DNA of 64,000 nt, taken from an uncultured Pseudomonadota bacterium (lineage in GTDB: Bacteria > Pseudomonadota > Gammaproteobacteria > Steroidobacterales > Steroidobacteraceae). The notes under the pieces were generated by a model that saw nothing but the letters and a program-made list of their open reading frames with translations, was not told the DNA's origin and ran no database searches. The number at the start of each line of letters is the position of its first letter. Within the stretch, counting starts at the first letter, position 1. The DNA is taken from NCBI GenBank assembly GCA_903884105.1, contig CAISDJ010000089.1, positions 40,969 to 104,968 on the forward strand, read 5' to 3'. Both the position numbers and the translations under genes were made by a program. Shown here in pieces: positions 45,054 through 54,769 of this stretch.

Positions 45054-46835
45054 ATGACATCCGTCCCCGGCATGGCCGAATGGGCTCCGCTACTGAAGCA
45101 CAGGGGGCCAGACGCAACCAGTCCCGTCATGGACGACTATCGTCGTGCCGCGGCGGGCTTCTCCTGGGATGCCGTGGGCGCCGAGCTTGGGGTCGTACCG
45201 GGCGGCGCGCTGAACATCGCCGGTGCGGCACTCGATCGCCCGGCCGCAGCGACCCCCGGCAAGCTCGCCCTGCGCTTTGTTGATGGCGCGTTTGCGACGC
45301 AGGACTTCACGTTCGATGAATTGCGGCGCGCAGCCAACCGCTTTGCCAACGCGCTGACACAGCTAGAGTCGGGTCCGGGCGCCACTGTCACGACGTTGCT
45401 TGGGCGATGTCCAGAGCTGTTCTTCACTGCGTTCGGTGCGCTCAAGTGCGGAGCGGTGTTCTCGCCGCTGTTCTCTGCTTTTGGACCCGAGCCAATCCGT
45501 TCCCGGCTGGAACTGTCCGGATCGAGCGTGCTGGTGACGACGGCCCGCTTCTATGCGCGCAAGGTTGCGCCGATCCGCGCGCAGTTGCCGTCCCTGCGCC
45601 ATGTCTTCGTCGTTCGCGACGATGTAACAGCACCGCTGCCACCAGGAACGCTCGACTTCGCCGCCGTGATGGGCAGCATGCCGGACGAGTTCAACACGGC
45701 GCCAACCCTGCCGGATGACGATGCGCTGCTCCACTTCACCAGTGGCACAACGGGCAAGCCCAAGGGCGTCGTGCATGCGCATCGTGCAGTGATCGCGCAC
45801 TACGCGACCGCAAAGCTGGCCCTCGACCTGCATGCCGATGACATCTACTGGTGCACGGCGGACCCCGGGTGGGTCACCGGCGTGTCGTACGGGATGATCG
45901 CTCCGCTCGCGTGCGGCGTGACAACCCTCGTCGACCGCGAGGAACTCGATGTCGAGCGCTGGTACACGTTGCTCGAGCAGCAGAGAGTCTCGGTGTGGTA
46001 CACGGCGCCTACCGCACTGCGCATGTTGATGAAGGCCGGTCTCGAGCCAGTCCGCGCCCATCGCTATCCCTCGCTGCGATTCATCGCGAGCGTCGGCGAA
46101 CCCCTGAACCCCGAGGCGGTCATGTGGGGCATGGAGGCCTTCGGGCGTCCCGTGCATGACACCTGGTGGCAGACGGAAACCGGCGCCATCATGATCGCGA
46201 ACTTCGCCGCCGAACCCGTGTATCCAGGTTCGATGGGCCTGTCCTTTCCCGGTGTCGAGGTGGCCTTGGCCCTGCGTCGGCCCGACGGGACGGTGGAGCT
46301 GCTGACCGAACCCGACCGGATCGGCGAGATCGTACTGCGGCCGGGCTGGCCCTCGATGTTCAAGACGTATCTGCACAACGAGCAGCGCTACCTCGAGAGC
46401 TTTGCCGGTGGCTGGTACTTCTCGGGCGACCAGGCGAAGCGTGACGCCCGCGGCTACTACTGGTTCATCGGCCGCACGGACGACATCATCAAGTCAGCCG
46501 GGCACCTCATCAGCCCCTTTGAAGTGGAGTGCGCGCTGAACCAGCATCCGGCCGTGATGCAGTCGGCCGTCATCGGCATTCCGGATCCCGTCGTATCGCA
46601 GGTCGTCAAGGCCATCGTCGAACTGAAGCCGGGGATCGACGCGAGTCCCGAGCTGCGTCGCGATCTCATTGCCCACGGGCGGCGGCTGCTCGGCGCGGCG
46701 ATCGCGCCGCGGGACATCGACTTCACGCCGGCATTGCCGCGGACGCGCAGCGGCAAGATCATGCGGCGCCTGTTGCGCGCCCGTACGCTCGGCCTGCCGG
46801 AGGGCGACCTGTCCACACTGGAGAGCGGGACATGA
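45054..46835 (+). CDS. Acetyl/acyl-CoA synthetase (AMP-forming)
   Basis: A 593-residue adenylate-forming enzyme: phosphate loop [20 protein letters not shown]-binding TWWQTETGA, and the catalytic lysine near the C-terminus in [11 protein letters not shown]. The WWQTETGA and the 590-residue length are close to acetyl-CoA synthetases, so acetate or another short acid is the likely substrate, but the acyl pocket cannot be read. It overlaps the E1 alpha gene (ATGA), joining it to the dehydrogenase operon. In the reverse direction the enzyme could form ATP from acyl-CoA, but the family normally runs the other way. Confidence 0.87.
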   Translation: MTSVPGMAEWAPLLKHRGPDATSPVMDDYRRAAAGFSWDAVGAELGVVPGGALNIAGAALDRPAAATPGKLALRFVDGAFATQDFTFDELRRAANRFANALTQLESGPGATVTTLLGRCPELFFTAFGALKCGAVFSPLFSAFGPEPIRSRLELSGSSVLVTTARFYARKVAPIRAQLPSLRHVFVVRDDVTAPLPPGTLDFAAVMGSMPDEFNTAPTLPDDDALLHFTSGTTGKPKGVVHAHRAVIAHYATAKLALDLHADDIYWCTADPGWVTGVSYGMIAPLACGVTTLVDREELDVERWYTLLEQQRVSVWYTAPTALRMLMKAGLEPVRAHRYPSLRFIASVGEPLNPEAVMWGMEAFGRPVHDTWWQTETGAIMIANFAAEPVYPGSMGLSFPGVEVALALRRPDGTVELLTEPDRIGEIVLRPGWPSMFKTYLHNEQRYLESFAGGWYFSGDQAKRDARGYYWFIGRTDDIIKSAGHLISPFEVECALNQHPAVMQSAVIGIPDPVVSQVVKAIVELKPGIDASPELRRDLIAHGRRLLGAAIAPRDIDFTPALPRTRSGKIMRRLLRARTLGLPEGDLSTLESGT

Positions 46836-47821
46836 CCGAAGCGCAGTTGCTTCTTCCCGATCGCGAGCATGCCTTGGTACTGCTCACGGAGATGCTGCGC
46901 ATCCGGGCATTCGAGGATCGCTGCGCCGAACTGTATTCGGCGAGCAAGATCCGCGGCTTCCTGCATCTCTATAACGGCGAGGAAGCGATTGCGGTCGGCG
47001 TGATGCAATCCCTGACCGCCGCAGACGCCGTCCTCGCGACTTACCGCGAGCACGGCCACGCGCTGGCGCGCGGACTGTCCATGCGCAGCATCATGGCCGA
47101 GCTGCTCGGCAAGGTCAGTGGTTGCTGTCGCGGCCGTGGCGGATCGATGCATCTCTTCGACGCGTCGCGCCGCTTTTACGGCGGCAACGCCATCGTCGGG
47201 GGCGGCCTGCCGCTGGCCGTTGGGCTGGCGTTGGCAGAAAAACTGCAGAAGGGTCCGGGTATCGCAGTGTGCTTCTTCGGCGAAGGCGCGATGGCCGAGG
47301 GGGAGTTCCACGAGTCCATGAACCTGGCAGCGCTGTGGCGCTTACCCGTGCTGTTCGTCTGCGAGAACAACTACTACGCGATGGGGACGGCGCTGGCGCG
47401 CTCGGAAGCGCAGGTCGACCTCGTCACGAAGGCCGCCTCCTACGCGATGCCTGCCGAGTCCGTGGACGGCATGGACGTGATCGCAGTGGAAGCGGCCGCA
47501 CGGCGGATCATCGCGGGTATCCGCAGCACACAGACGCCCGCCTTCCTCGAAGCGCGCACCTACCGGTTGCGTGCCCACTCGATGTATGACCCGCAGCTCT
47601 ATCGCTCCAAGGACGAGGTCAGGGAATGGGAGCAGCGAGGCCCGCTGATCAGCTTTACCTCTCGCCTCAAGGGGGCGGGAGTGCTCACGGAAAAGGACTT
47701 CCAGGACCTGAAAGCCGCTGCCGAAGCGGAAGTGGAAGATGCCGTGAGATTTGCGGAAGACGCGCCGCTCGAGTCCGTGGAGGACCTGACCCGCTTCGTG
47801 TATGCCGAGGTACGCCCATGA
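46832..47821 (+). CDS. Pyruvate dehydrogenase-type E1 component, alpha subunit
   Basis: A 329-residue thiamine diphosphate-dependent 2-oxoacid dehydrogenase alpha subunit. The TPP motif is [20 protein letters not shown] (about residues 150-170), with [10 protein letters not shown] and the [14 protein letters not shown] phosphorylation-loop equivalent. The two-subunit type used here (alpha/beta) matches pyruvate or acetoin dehydrogenases of the branched-chain group. Genes for E1 beta and E2 overlap in order, and no E3 (lipoamide dehydrogenase) follows. The likely reaction is decarboxylation of pyruvate to make acetyl-lipoyl-E2. Confidence 0.9.
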   Translation: MTEAQLLLPDREHALVLLTEMLRIRAFEDRCAELYSASKIRGFLHLYNGEEAIAVGVMQSLTAADAVLATYREHGHALARGLSMRSIMAELLGKVSGCCRGRGGSMHLFDASRRFYGGNAIVGGGLPLAVGLALAEKLQKGPGIAVCFFGEGAMAEGEFHESMNLAALWRLPVLFVCENNYYAMGTALARSEAQVDLVTKAASYAMPAESVDGMDVIAVEAAARRIIAGIRSTQTPAFLEARTYRLRAHSMYDPQLYRSKDEVREWEQRGPLISFTSRLKGAGVLTEKDFQDLKAAAEAEVEDAVRFAEDAPLESVEDLTRFVYAEVRP

Positions 47822-48819
47822 GCGGGGACCTGGGAGTGGGCATGACCACGTACCGGGATGCCGCCCGGCAGGGGTTGCGCGCGGCGCTGCTCGCCGACCC
47901 GCGGGTGTTCCTGATGGGGGAGGACGTCGGCAAGTACGGCGGCTGCTTCGCCGTAAGCAAGGGGCTGCTGCAGGAATTCGGCGCAGAGCGCATTCGCGAT
48001 ACCCCGCTGTCGGAGTCGGCCTTCGTCGGCGCCGGCATCGGCGCCGCCCTGGGGGGCATGCGGCCGATCGTTGAAATCATGACGGTCAACTTCAGCCTGC
48101 TCGCGCTCGACCAGATCCTGAACAACGCTGCCACGTTGAGTCACATGTCAGGCGGGCAGTGTTCGGTGCCGCTCGTGATCCGCATGGCAACCGGCGCGGG
48201 ACGCCAGGTGGCTGCGCAGCATTCGCACAGTCTCGAAGGCTGGTACAGCCACATTCCGGGACTGCGCATCCTGGCGCCGGCAACGATCGACGATGTTGCC
48301 GGCATGCTGGCACCGGCGCTCAAGTGCCCGGACCCCGTGCTCATCTTCGAACACATGGGGTTGTACAACCTCGAAGGCCCGCTCACCGCGGCTGCGGACC
48401 ACGTCGATATCGACCATGCCGCCATCAGGCGGCCCGGCCGCGATGCCACGCTGATCACGTACGGAGCCTCGCTCTACAAGTGCCTCGAGGCTGCGACGAT
48501 CCTTGCCCAGCAGAACATCGAAGCGGAAGTCATCGACTTGCGCACGCTCAGGCCGCTCGACGACAGCACCTTCGTCGAGTCTGTACGCCGTACGCACCGC
48601 GCCGTCATCGTCGACGAAGGCTGGCGCAGCGCGGGTCTTGCGGCAGAGATCGGCATGCGCCTTGTGGAACAGGCGTTCTACGACCTCGATGCCCCTGTGC
48701 AGCGGGTCTGCACCGAGGAAGTGCCCATCCCCTACGCGCAGCACATGGAACAGGCTGCGCTGCCGAGCGTCGAGCGCATCGTGGCGGCGGTCGCCGGCTT
48801 GCTACCCCATGGCCGTTGA
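47818..48819 (+). CDS. Pyruvate dehydrogenase-type E1 component, beta subunit
   Basis: A 333-residue beta subunit with the transketolase pyrimidine-binding domain ([19 protein letters not shown]) and a C-terminal transketolase domain ([35 protein letters not shown]). It pairs with the alpha subunit whose stop it overlaps (ATGA). The [22 protein letters not shown] block is classic. Its own stop lies 11 bases inside the E2 gene, so the three are translationally coupled. Confidence 0.92.
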   Translation: MSGDLGVGMTTYRDAARQGLRAALLADPRVFLMGEDVGKYGGCFAVSKGLLQEFGAERIRDTPLSESAFVGAGIGAALGGMRPIVEIMTVNFSLLALDQILNNAATLSHMSGGQCSVPLVIRMATGAGRQVAAQHSHSLEGWYSHIPGLRILAPATIDDVAGMLAPALKCPDPVLIFEHMGLYNLEGPLTAAADHVDIDHAAIRRPGRDATLITYGASLYKCLEAATILAQQNIEAEVIDLRTLRPLDDSTFVESVRRTHRAVIVDEGWRSAGLAAEIGMRLVEQAFYDLDAPVQRVCTEEVPIPYAQHMEQAALPSVERIVAAVAGLLPHGR

Positions 48820-49948
48820 GTTCCTGATGCCTTCGCTCGGGCCGGACATGGCGTCCGGCACGCTCGTGGAATGGCGCGTCAACCCGGGTGACGTGGTGAA
48901 GCGCGGCAACGTCATCGCGCTCGTGGAAACCTCGAAGGGCGTCATCGACGTCGAGGTCTTCACCGATGGCACCGTGCTGAAACTGCTCGTCGAGCCGGGA
49001 ACCACGGTTCCCGTCGGCGCACCCCTCGCAGAACTGAGCGGCACGGCCACAGAGGCGCCTCCTCGCAGCGAAGGGCCAGCGGCGACGCCAGCACCGGCTG
49101 CCGCTGCCCTGCACGCAGAAACGCGCGAGGCTGCCCATCCTGTTCGCCCGGGATTCAAGGCTTCACCGGCAGCAAAGGCCAAAGCGCTGGCACTCGGGAT
49201 CGCTCTCGAAGGCCTCACCGGCTCGGGCCCGGACGGGGCGATTACGCTTGATGATGTCGCCCGGCAGGCAGCCTCGGTGACCGCACCACCGACGCTCCGG
49301 GACGTGGTCGCCAGGGCAATGTCCCGATCCAAGCGCGAGATTCCCCACTACTACCTGTCCCTGACCTGCGATTTCACGGCGTCCCAGGCTTGGCTCGAGC
49401 AACACAATGCACACGCCTCCGTGGTCGACCGGATCCTGCCCGCTGCGCTGTTCGTTGCCGCCGTGGCTAAGGCAGCCAGGGCATTGCCCGGCTTCAACGG
49501 CTACTACGGTGACCATGGCTTTGCGCAAGCCGAAGCCGTGCATGTCGGCATGGCGATTGCACTCCGGGGCGGACGCCTCGTAGCGCCGGCCCTCCTCGAC
49601 GCCGACCGGAAGACGGCGCCGACGCTCATGGCGGAGCTGCGCGATCTCACGGCCCGGGTCCGCTCCGGGCATATGCGAGGCTCAGAGATGTCGCAGGCGA
49701 CCATTACCGTCACCAGCCTCGGCGAAGAAGGAGTCGACGTCGTGCTGCCCGTGATCCATCCACCGCAGGTGGCCATCGTCGGTGTCGGTTCGCTCGTCGT
49801 CCGGCCCTGGATCGTCGGTGGCGTCGTCAGCGCAGCACCCGTCGTCACTCTCAGTCTCGCCGCGGATCATCGTGTGTCGGACGGACGCACAGGCGCCCGC
49901 TTTCTCGCGAGCATTCGCGATGCGCTGCAAACCCCGGAGGCACTGTGA
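48809..49948 (+). CDS. 2-oxoacid dehydrogenase E2 (acyltransferase)
   Basis: A 379-residue E2 protein in three parts: a lipoyl domain (1-75), a peripheral subunit-binding domain (about 117-152, [14 protein letters not shown] ... GAITLDDV) and a catalytic acyltransferase domain (about 160-379) ending with the active-site motif DHRVSDG. The lipoyl lysine is Lys43 in [12 protein letters not shown], a variant of the common ETDKA motif. Only one lipoyl domain is present, as in small bacterial pyruvate or branched-chain E2 proteins. E3 would have to be borrowed from another complex. It overlaps E1 beta and the ACP gene. Confidence 0.9.
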   Translation: MAVEFLMPSLGPDMASGTLVEWRVNPGDVVKRGNVIALVETSKGVIDVEVFTDGTVLKLLVEPGTTVPVGAPLAELSGTATEAPPRSEGPAATPAPAAAALHAETREAAHPVRPGFKASPAAKAKALALGIALEGLTGSGPDGAITLDDVARQAASVTAPPTLRDVVARAMSRSKREIPHYYLSLTCDFTASQAWLEQHNAHASVVDRILPAALFVAAVAKAARALPGFNGYYGDHGFAQAEAVHVGMAIALRGGRLVAPALLDADRKTAPTLMAELRDLTARVRSGHMRGSEMSQATITVTSLGEEGVDVVLPVIHPPQVAIVGVGSLVVRPWIVGGVVSAAPVVTLSLAADHRVSDGRTGARFLASIRDALQTPEAL

Positions 49949-50217
49949 ATACCACGGACTTGGAGCCGAAGGTCCTCAAACTGTTTCTGGAAGTCGCCCC
50001 GGATGTGGACGCTGCACAGCTCGATCGGGCGGCGCCGTTCCGCGACCAGTTCGACTTCGACTCCATGGATACGCTCAACTTCGCGATCGCACTGAACCGC
50101 GAGTTTGCGATAGAGATTCCGGAGACCGACTACCGGCATCTCGCGAGTCTCAAACAGGCCGTCAACTACGTCCGCAATGCGATCTCAGGCGCCGCAGCGC
50201 ACAACCAAAGCTCATAA
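49945..50217 (+). CDS. Acyl carrier protein-like protein
   Basis: A 90-residue acidic protein with the four-helix carrier fold and the phosphopantetheine attachment serine in DFDSMDTLNFAIAL (Ser40). It starts with GTG 49945, which overlaps the E2 stop (GTGA), so its translation depends on E2. An ACP tied to a pyruvate dehydrogenase-type operon and an acyl-CoA synthetase is unusual; it might accept acyl groups from the synthetase or the E2 protein. It is not the housekeeping AcpP, which is shorter and differs in sequence. Confidence 0.82.
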   Translation: MNTTDLEPKVLKLFLEVAPDVDAAQLDRAAPFRDQFDFDSMDTLNFAIALNREFAIEIPETDYRHLASLKQAVNYVRNAISGAAAHNQSS

Positions 50218-50236
50218 CTGTCCGTTTCAAGAAGTC

Positions 50237-50264
50237 CTTAGGGGTTTAGGTCATATCCCCCATT
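50237..50264 (+). promoter_or_regulatory. Possible heat-shock (sigma-32) promoter before hsp20
   Basis: CTTAGG (50237-50242) and CCCCCATT (50257-50264) are 14 bases apart, close to the sigma-32 consensus of CTTGAA and CCCCATNT. It lies about 100 bases before the hsp20 start. The -35 box is imperfect, so confidence is moderate. Confidence 0.45.
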
Positions 50265-50367
50265 GTCGGAGAAGCGGTCGGCCACGAGACTATGTCCGCT
50301 CCGGAACGAAGGCGCTTGGCGCATCGACCGGCAACCCTCTCTCTGGACTCTGTTGAAGGAAACCCGC

Positions 50368-50790
50368 ATGAACATCACGCGCTGGGAACCATTCAAGGAA
50401 ATGGAAGACCTCTTCCGTCAGTACTCCCGCTCCTTGCGGCCTCGTAACGGGGACCTTGCCGAGTGGACGCCGACGGCCGATATCAGCGAGACGCCCACGG
50501 AGTACCTGATCAAGGCCGAACTGCCTGCTGTCAAGAAGGAGGACATCAAGGTCGATGTCGAAGACGGCGTCATCACGATCAGCGGTGAGCGCAAGCACGA
50601 AAAGGAGAGCAAGGACGAGAACGAGATTCGCATCGAGAGCTTCCGCGGATCGTTTACTCGCAGCTTCTCTCTGCCGGACGACATTGACCCGAAGGGCATC
50701 AAGGCGGAGTCGAAGGATGGCGTGCTGCGCGTGCACATTCCGCGTACGGCAGCGCCCAAGCCGAAGGCGGTTTCCGTCGAGGTAAAGTAG
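50368..50790 (+). CDS. Hsp20/alpha-crystallin small heat-shock protein
   Basis: A 140-residue holdase. The alpha-crystallin domain runs from about residue 33 to 128, beginning WTPTADISETPTEYLIKAEL and ending GVLRVHIPR, with the GVITISGERKHEKES loop. The C-terminal VSVEV tail serves as the oligomer-linking extension. It binds unfolding proteins without ATP and hands them to GroEL or other chaperones, two of which are in the island. The start is ATG 50368 after a GAAGGAAA site. It is the first gene after the dehydrogenase operon. Confidence 0.93.
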   Translation: MNITRWEPFKEMEDLFRQYSRSLRPRNGDLAEWTPTADISETPTEYLIKAELPAVKKEDIKVDVEDGVITISGERKHEKESKDENEIRIESFRGSFTRSFSLPDDIDPKGIKAESKDGVLRVHIPRTAAPKPKAVSVEVK

Positions 50791-50860
50791 GGATCCACCC
50801 GTAAGCGGGCACCCACGACGGCGCCCGCTGCATTCGCATCCGCCGCAGAGGGAATCCGCC

Positions 50861-51214
50861 ATGAGCGTTCGACTGCACGATCCGGTCAAAGCCAAGGGGA
50901 CGAAACCGAAGGCACCGCCCCGGGGACGAGTGCGAAATGCGCCACACACGGTGCAAGAGGCGAAGGATGATCGCCCCATCGAGCAGCGCGCAAAGGCACA
51001 GATCATGGCGCGTACTGCAGCACGCGAGGCGGCGATTGCGCGCGAAGCGTACTACCGCGCGGAGCGGCGCGGCTTCGCACCCGGATGCGAACTCGACGAC
51101 TGGCTTGCCGCCGAGGCAGAGGTCGATGGCAACGGACCCATCGAGATTCTGGGCTCTGTCGAGGATCCGGTGGATGAACGGCACAGCGCACCGGATGTCA
51201 CGCCGGTCCGCTAG
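50861..51214 (+). CDS. DUF2934 domain protein (paralogue)
   Basis: A 117-residue protein with a basic Lys/Pro/Arg-rich N-terminus, a central Ala/Arg-rich helix and the DUF2934 core YYRAERRGFAPGCELDDWLAAEAEV (about residues 65-89). It follows hsp20 by 70 bases, after a GCGGGC...GCCCGC hairpin, and may be co-transcribed. It is related to the 88-residue protein at 573-839 over the same core, with different flanks. The function is unknown, but the pairing with Hsp20 supports a role in stress. Confidence 0.72.
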   Translation: MSVRLHDPVKAKGTKPKAPPRGRVRNAPHTVQEAKDDRPIEQRAKAQIMARTAAREAAIAREAYYRAERRGFAPGCELDDWLAAEAEVDGNGPIEILGSVEDPVDERHSAPDVTPVR

Positions 51215-51256
51215 GTCACGCCGCGTAGTCCCTCTTTCCTGGTCGAGCGCAGCGAA

Positions 51257-51604
51257 TCAGTTCGCCCTGGCGTGGCTTTGGTCCCGCCTGCCTTGAACGC
51301 TGTGGTCGAGCTGCCGCCTGATCGCATCGAACGCGTCCCTGAGGGCGACATACACATCCTGGTGCTCCGGATGGGAATCATGGCCATTGAGGGCCGTCAG
51401 ATGACCGCCGGGCTCCGTGAGGTCGATCCGCACTGAATACGGCGACCCCTTGTGGTGATGGGCCGCCGGCGCTTCGATGGTGACGTGACAGTCCAGAATC
51501 TTGTCCGAGATGCGCGTGAGCTTCTCTGCCAGTTCACGTACTCTCGCCTCCACTCTAGCGGACGTGTCCATGTGCCTGAACGTGATTCTTACCGGGATTT
51601 GCAT
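51257..51604 (-). CDS. Ribosome hibernation promoting factor (HPF/RaiA family)
   Basis: A 115-residue protein of the HPF/RaiA family: MQIPVRITFRHMDTSARVEA, then the LDCHVTIEAPAAHHHKGSPYSVRIDL strand-helix region and the DVYVALRDAFDAIRRQLD helix. Family members bind the 30S subunit near the decoding site and shut down translation in starvation. It is the short form, without a C-terminal dimerisation domain, and the HHHK basic patch is retained. It ends the CBS-PEP synthase-HPF minus-strand operon. ATG 51604 has GAGGTC just upstream. Confidence 0.82.
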   Translation of the reverse strand: MQIPVRITFRHMDTSARVEARVRELAEKLTRISDKILDCHVTIEAPAAHHHKGSPYSVRIDLTEPGGHLTALNGHDSHPEHQDVYVALRDAFDAIRRQLDHSVQGRRDQSHARAN

Positions 51605-51647
51605 GAGTGACCTCGACTTCTGACAACAAACGGGAACCCCGGAAGCA

Positions 51648-54059
51648 TCACGGCGACTTGCGTGCGGCGTGATCGGCATTGGCTTCAGCCAGCGCCACCT
51701 GACGCTTGACGGCCACGAAGCTGTCTGGCGTGACGGACACGGAATCGATGCCGCAATCGACCAGGAAGCGGGCGAACTCCGGATGATTGCTGGGAGCCTG
51801 TCCGCACAGCCCGACCTTCACGCCGGCTTCGTGGGCCCGTGCGATGACGGTCTTGATCATCCACAGCACGGCGGCATCCTGTTCGTCGAACAGCGCCGCG
51901 AGCGCTTCCGAATCCCGGTCGACGCCGAGTGTGAGCTGCGTGAGGTCGTTGCTGCCGATCGAGAATCCATCAAATCGCTCTGCGAACTCGCGTGCGAGAA
52001 TGACGTTCGACGGGATTTCGCACATGACATACACCTGCAGCCCATCGACGCCGCGTTTGAGGCCCTGAGACTCCATGATCTCGAGCACGCGATCCGCTTC
52101 GAGCGGCGAGCGGCAGAACGGAATCATCACGAGCACGTTGCGAAAGCCGAGCACGTCCCGCAGGCGGCGGATGGCGCGGCACTCAAGCACAAACCCGTCG
52201 CGATAGTGCTCGGAGTAATAGCGCGATGCGCCCCGCAGGCCGAGCATGGGGTTCTCTTCAGCCATCTCGAACTGAGCACCCCCCAGCAGGTTCGCGTACT
52301 CGTTCGTCTTGAAGTCGCTCATGCGGATGATGACGGGGCGGGGATGCAGGGTGGCCGCAATGCGGGCGAGGCCAAGCGACAGCTGGTCGACGAAATAGTC
52401 GCTGCGGTCCGCGTATCCGCGTGTCAGATCGTCGATCTGCCGCCGTACTTCCGCGTCCTCTAACGCCGCATACCGGAGCAGCGCGAGGGGATGCACGCGC
52501 ACATGGTTGCTGATCACGAACTCCATCCGCGCGAGGCCTACGCCGTCAGCGGGCAATTGCCACCACCGATAGGCGGCCGCCGGGTCGGCAAGATTGAGCA
52601 TCACCGCCGTTCGAGTCACGGGAATGTCCTTGACCGGCAGTTCCTCCATCTGGAAGTCCAATGCGCCGGCGTAGACCTTGCCAACCGCACCCTCTGCGCA
52701 GGAGACGGTGACGACGTCGCCGTTCTTCAGCAAGGCGGTCGCCTGGCTCGTGCCGACGATGGCAGGCAACCCTAGTTCGCGACTGACGATCGCGGCATGT
52801 GAAGTGCGGCCGCCGTGATCCGTCACCAGCGCTTTTGCCCGGCGCATGACCGGCACCCAATCGGGGTCCGTTGTTTCGGCCACCAGGATCGACCCGTCGA
52901 CGAAGCGGTCGATGTCCGCCGGCGTCGAGATGCGACAAACGGGACCGGAGACGATGGCTTCACCCAGCGCGATGCCCTCGACGAGCACCTTACCCTTGCC
53001 CTTGAGCGAAAAGGTCTTGAGCACACCGGCCGACTTGCGCGACTGCACGGTCTCGGGACGGGCCTGCACGATGAACATCTCACCCGTCTCGCCGTCCCGG
53101 GCCCACTCCATGTCCATCGGCATGCCGTAGTGGCGCTCGATGATCAGCGCCCAGCGGGCGAGCTGCAGGACTTCCCGGTCCTTGAGGACATAGGAAGCCT
53201 GCTCTGCCGCCGCGGTGGGCACGCTGCGGGTTGCGGATCCTCGTTCCGCATAAACGGTCTTCTGCGCCTTGAGGCCCAGCTTGCGATGCACGATGGGAGT
53301 CAGGGCGGTATCGCTCAAGAACGGCTTGAACACCTGGTACTCGTCCGGCTCCACCGTGCCTTGCACGACGTTTTCGCCAAGACCCCACGCCCCACTGATG
53401 AGCACCACCTTGTCGAAGCCGCTGTCGGTATCGAGCGAGAACATGACACCCGCACAGCCCAGGTCCGCCCGGACCATCCGCTGTACACCGACGGAGAGCG
53501 CGACCTTGCGGTGATCGAAGCCGTTCAGTTGTCGATAGGTGATGGCTCGGTCCGTGAACAGGGAGGCATAGCACCGCTTGCAGGCATCGAGCACGCCTGC
53601 GTCGCCCTCAATATTGAGGAAGCTTTCAAGCTGTCCTGCAAAACTGGCTTCCGGCAGGTCTTCCGCGGTGGCACTCGAGCGCACGGCAACCGTCAACGGC
53701 GGGCCGTCCGCCATCGGCTGCAGCTGCCGGTACGACTTTACGATGTCTGCAGCCAGTGCCGGCGGCCACTTGGCGGCGAGGATGGCAGCGCGAATCGACT
53801 TGCCTGTCTGAGCCAACGTGGCCGTGCCTGCGCCGAGTGCTGCATAGGCGGCATCGATGATGGGTACCAACTTGTTGACGGCGAGGAATTCGCGGTAGGC
53901 CGTGGCCGTGGTCGCAAACCCCGGCGGGACGGCGACGCCCTGGGCGCTCAGATGCCGTATCAATTCCCCCAGCGACGCATTCTTGCCGCCCACCAATGCG
54001 ACATCCGCGCGTCCGAATTCCGCGAACGGCAGGGAGCAGGCACCCGATTGGCTCATCAT
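51648..54059 (-). CDS. ppsA: Phosphoenolpyruvate synthase
   Basis: An 803-residue PEP synthase. The N-terminal ATP-grasp domain starts ALVGGKNASLGELIRHL and has SSATAEDLPEASFAGQ; the swivelling phospho-histidine domain carries GGRTSHAAIVSRELGLPAIVG (His near residue 420); and the C-terminal PEP-binding domain ends with SIGSNDLTQLTLGVDRDS and VGLCGQAPSNHPEF. It converts pyruvate and ATP to PEP, AMP and phosphate, the entry to gluconeogenesis, and can run in reverse in some bacteria. ATG 54059 or 54056 starts it. The CBS gene ends 22 bases upstream and HPF follows, so energy sensing, carbon flow and ribosome arrest share one operon. Confidence 0.92.
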   Translation of the reverse strand: MMSQSGACSLPFAEFGRADVALVGGKNASLGELIRHLSAQGVAVPPGFATTATAYREFLAVNKLVPIIDAAYAALGAGTATLAQTGKSIRAAILAAKWPPALAADIVKSYRQLQPMADGPPLTVAVRSSATAEDLPEASFAGQLESFLNIEGDAGVLDACKRCYASLFTDRAITYRQLNGFDHRKVALSVGVQRMVRADLGCAGVMFSLDTDSGFDKVVLISGAWGLGENVVQGTVEPDEYQVFKPFLSDTALTPIVHRKLGLKAQKTVYAERGSATRSVPTAAAEQASYVLKDREVLQLARWALIIERHYGMPMDMEWARDGETGEMFIVQARPETVQSRKSAGVLKTFSLKGKGKVLVEGIALGEAIVSGPVCRISTPADIDRFVDGSILVAETTDPDWVPVMRRAKALVTDHGGRTSHAAIVSRELGLPAIVGTSQATALLKNGDVVTVSCAEGAVGKVYAGALDFQMEELPVKDIPVTRTAVMLNLADPAAAYRWWQLPADGVGLARMEFVISNHVRVHPLALLRYAALEDAEVRRQIDDLTRGYADRSDYFVDQLSLGLARIAATLHPRPVIIRMSDFKTNEYANLLGGAQFEMAEENPMLGLRGASRYYSEHYRDGFVLECRAIRRLRDVLGFRNVLVMIPFCRSPLEADRVLEIMESQGLKRGVDGLQVYVMCEIPSNVILAREFAERFDGFSIGSNDLTQLTLGVDRDSEALAALFDEQDAAVLWMIKTVIARAHEAGVKVGLCGQAPSNHPEFARFLVDCGIDSVSVTPDSFVAVKRQVALAEANADHAARKSP

Positions 54060-54081
54060 CAGCAGTTTCTTTGCCTTGGGA

Positions 54082-54552
54082 CTACGAGCTGCGCTTCCGC
54101 TTTTCAAGGCGCCGACTCAGCTTGACGGTATCGGCGAGCTGCCCTGCCAACCCGGCAATGGCACGGATGACGTCATCCACGGACACAATGCCCTGCAGCA
54201 TGCCCGCCCCGTTGACGATGGGTACCCGATGGATGCCGGCCTTGCGCATGCGGGTCAGCAGGGTTGCCAGGCCTTCGTCTTCCCTGCCCGTCATGACCTC
54301 GGTGGTCATGATGTCGGCGACCGTGACCGCATGCGGGTCGACGTCCCGTGCCAACGTCTGGATCACGATGTCGCGGTCCGTGAGTACACCCGCCAATACC
54401 CCACCGCCGCGCGGAGAAGGCTTCATGACCACAAGGAATCCGACGTGATGCTTGCGCATCAGGCGTGCAGCCTCCACGAGATCGGCGTCGGGCGCGAGGG
54501 TAATCACCTGTGTCGACATCAGTTCCCGCAATCTCACGGCGGCGTCCTCCAT
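54082..54552 (-). CDS. CBS-domain protein upstream of PEP synthase
   Basis: A 156-residue protein with two CBS motifs (about residues 8-68 and 74-135: HHVGFLVVMKP...GVLTDRDIVIQT and IHRVPIVNGAGMLQGIVSVDDVI) and a basic tail (SRRLEKRKRSS). It likely binds adenine nucleotides. As the first gene before PEP synthase, it may modulate that enzyme or sense AMP made by it. It is divergent from the tandem UspA gene, and the shared upstream region contains two CTACG(T)A-type palindromes. Confidence 0.87.
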   Translation of the reverse strand: MEDAAVRLRELMSTQVITLAPDADLVEAARLMRKHHVGFLVVMKPSPRGGGVLAGVLTDRDIVIQTLARDVDPHAVTVADIMTTEVMTGREDEGLATLLTRMRKAGIHRVPIVNGAGMLQGIVSVDDVIRAIAGLAGQLADTVKLSRRLEKRKRSS

Positions 54553-54576
54553 TGCTGCAGAAGCGAGCGACCCGGC

Positions 54577-54642
54577 CTACGTAGCCGACGGTTTCATGAT
54601 GAGTGCCGGCTAGCGCAGGAGAACAGCCCGGACTACTACGTA
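54577..54642. promoter_or_regulatory. Two TACGTA palindromes between CBS and UspA genes
   Basis: CTACGTAG (54577-54584) and CTACGTAA (54636-54643) lie about 59 bases apart in the divergent promoter region of the CBS-ppsA-HPF operon and the tandem UspA gene. Similar sites lie at 19432-19452 and 63699-63753. They are candidate sites for the FixJ-type regulator in this island. Confidence 0.4.
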
Positions 54643-54769
54643 AGCTGTGGACACAGTTCCGGCGTGCATCCGCCAGTCCATCGACGCATGCTCAGCGTAT
54701 ACATTGACGTATTGGGCGTGCTGACCTCATCCTGAGGCGGACACTAATCGCAACGCGAAGGAGAATCCC

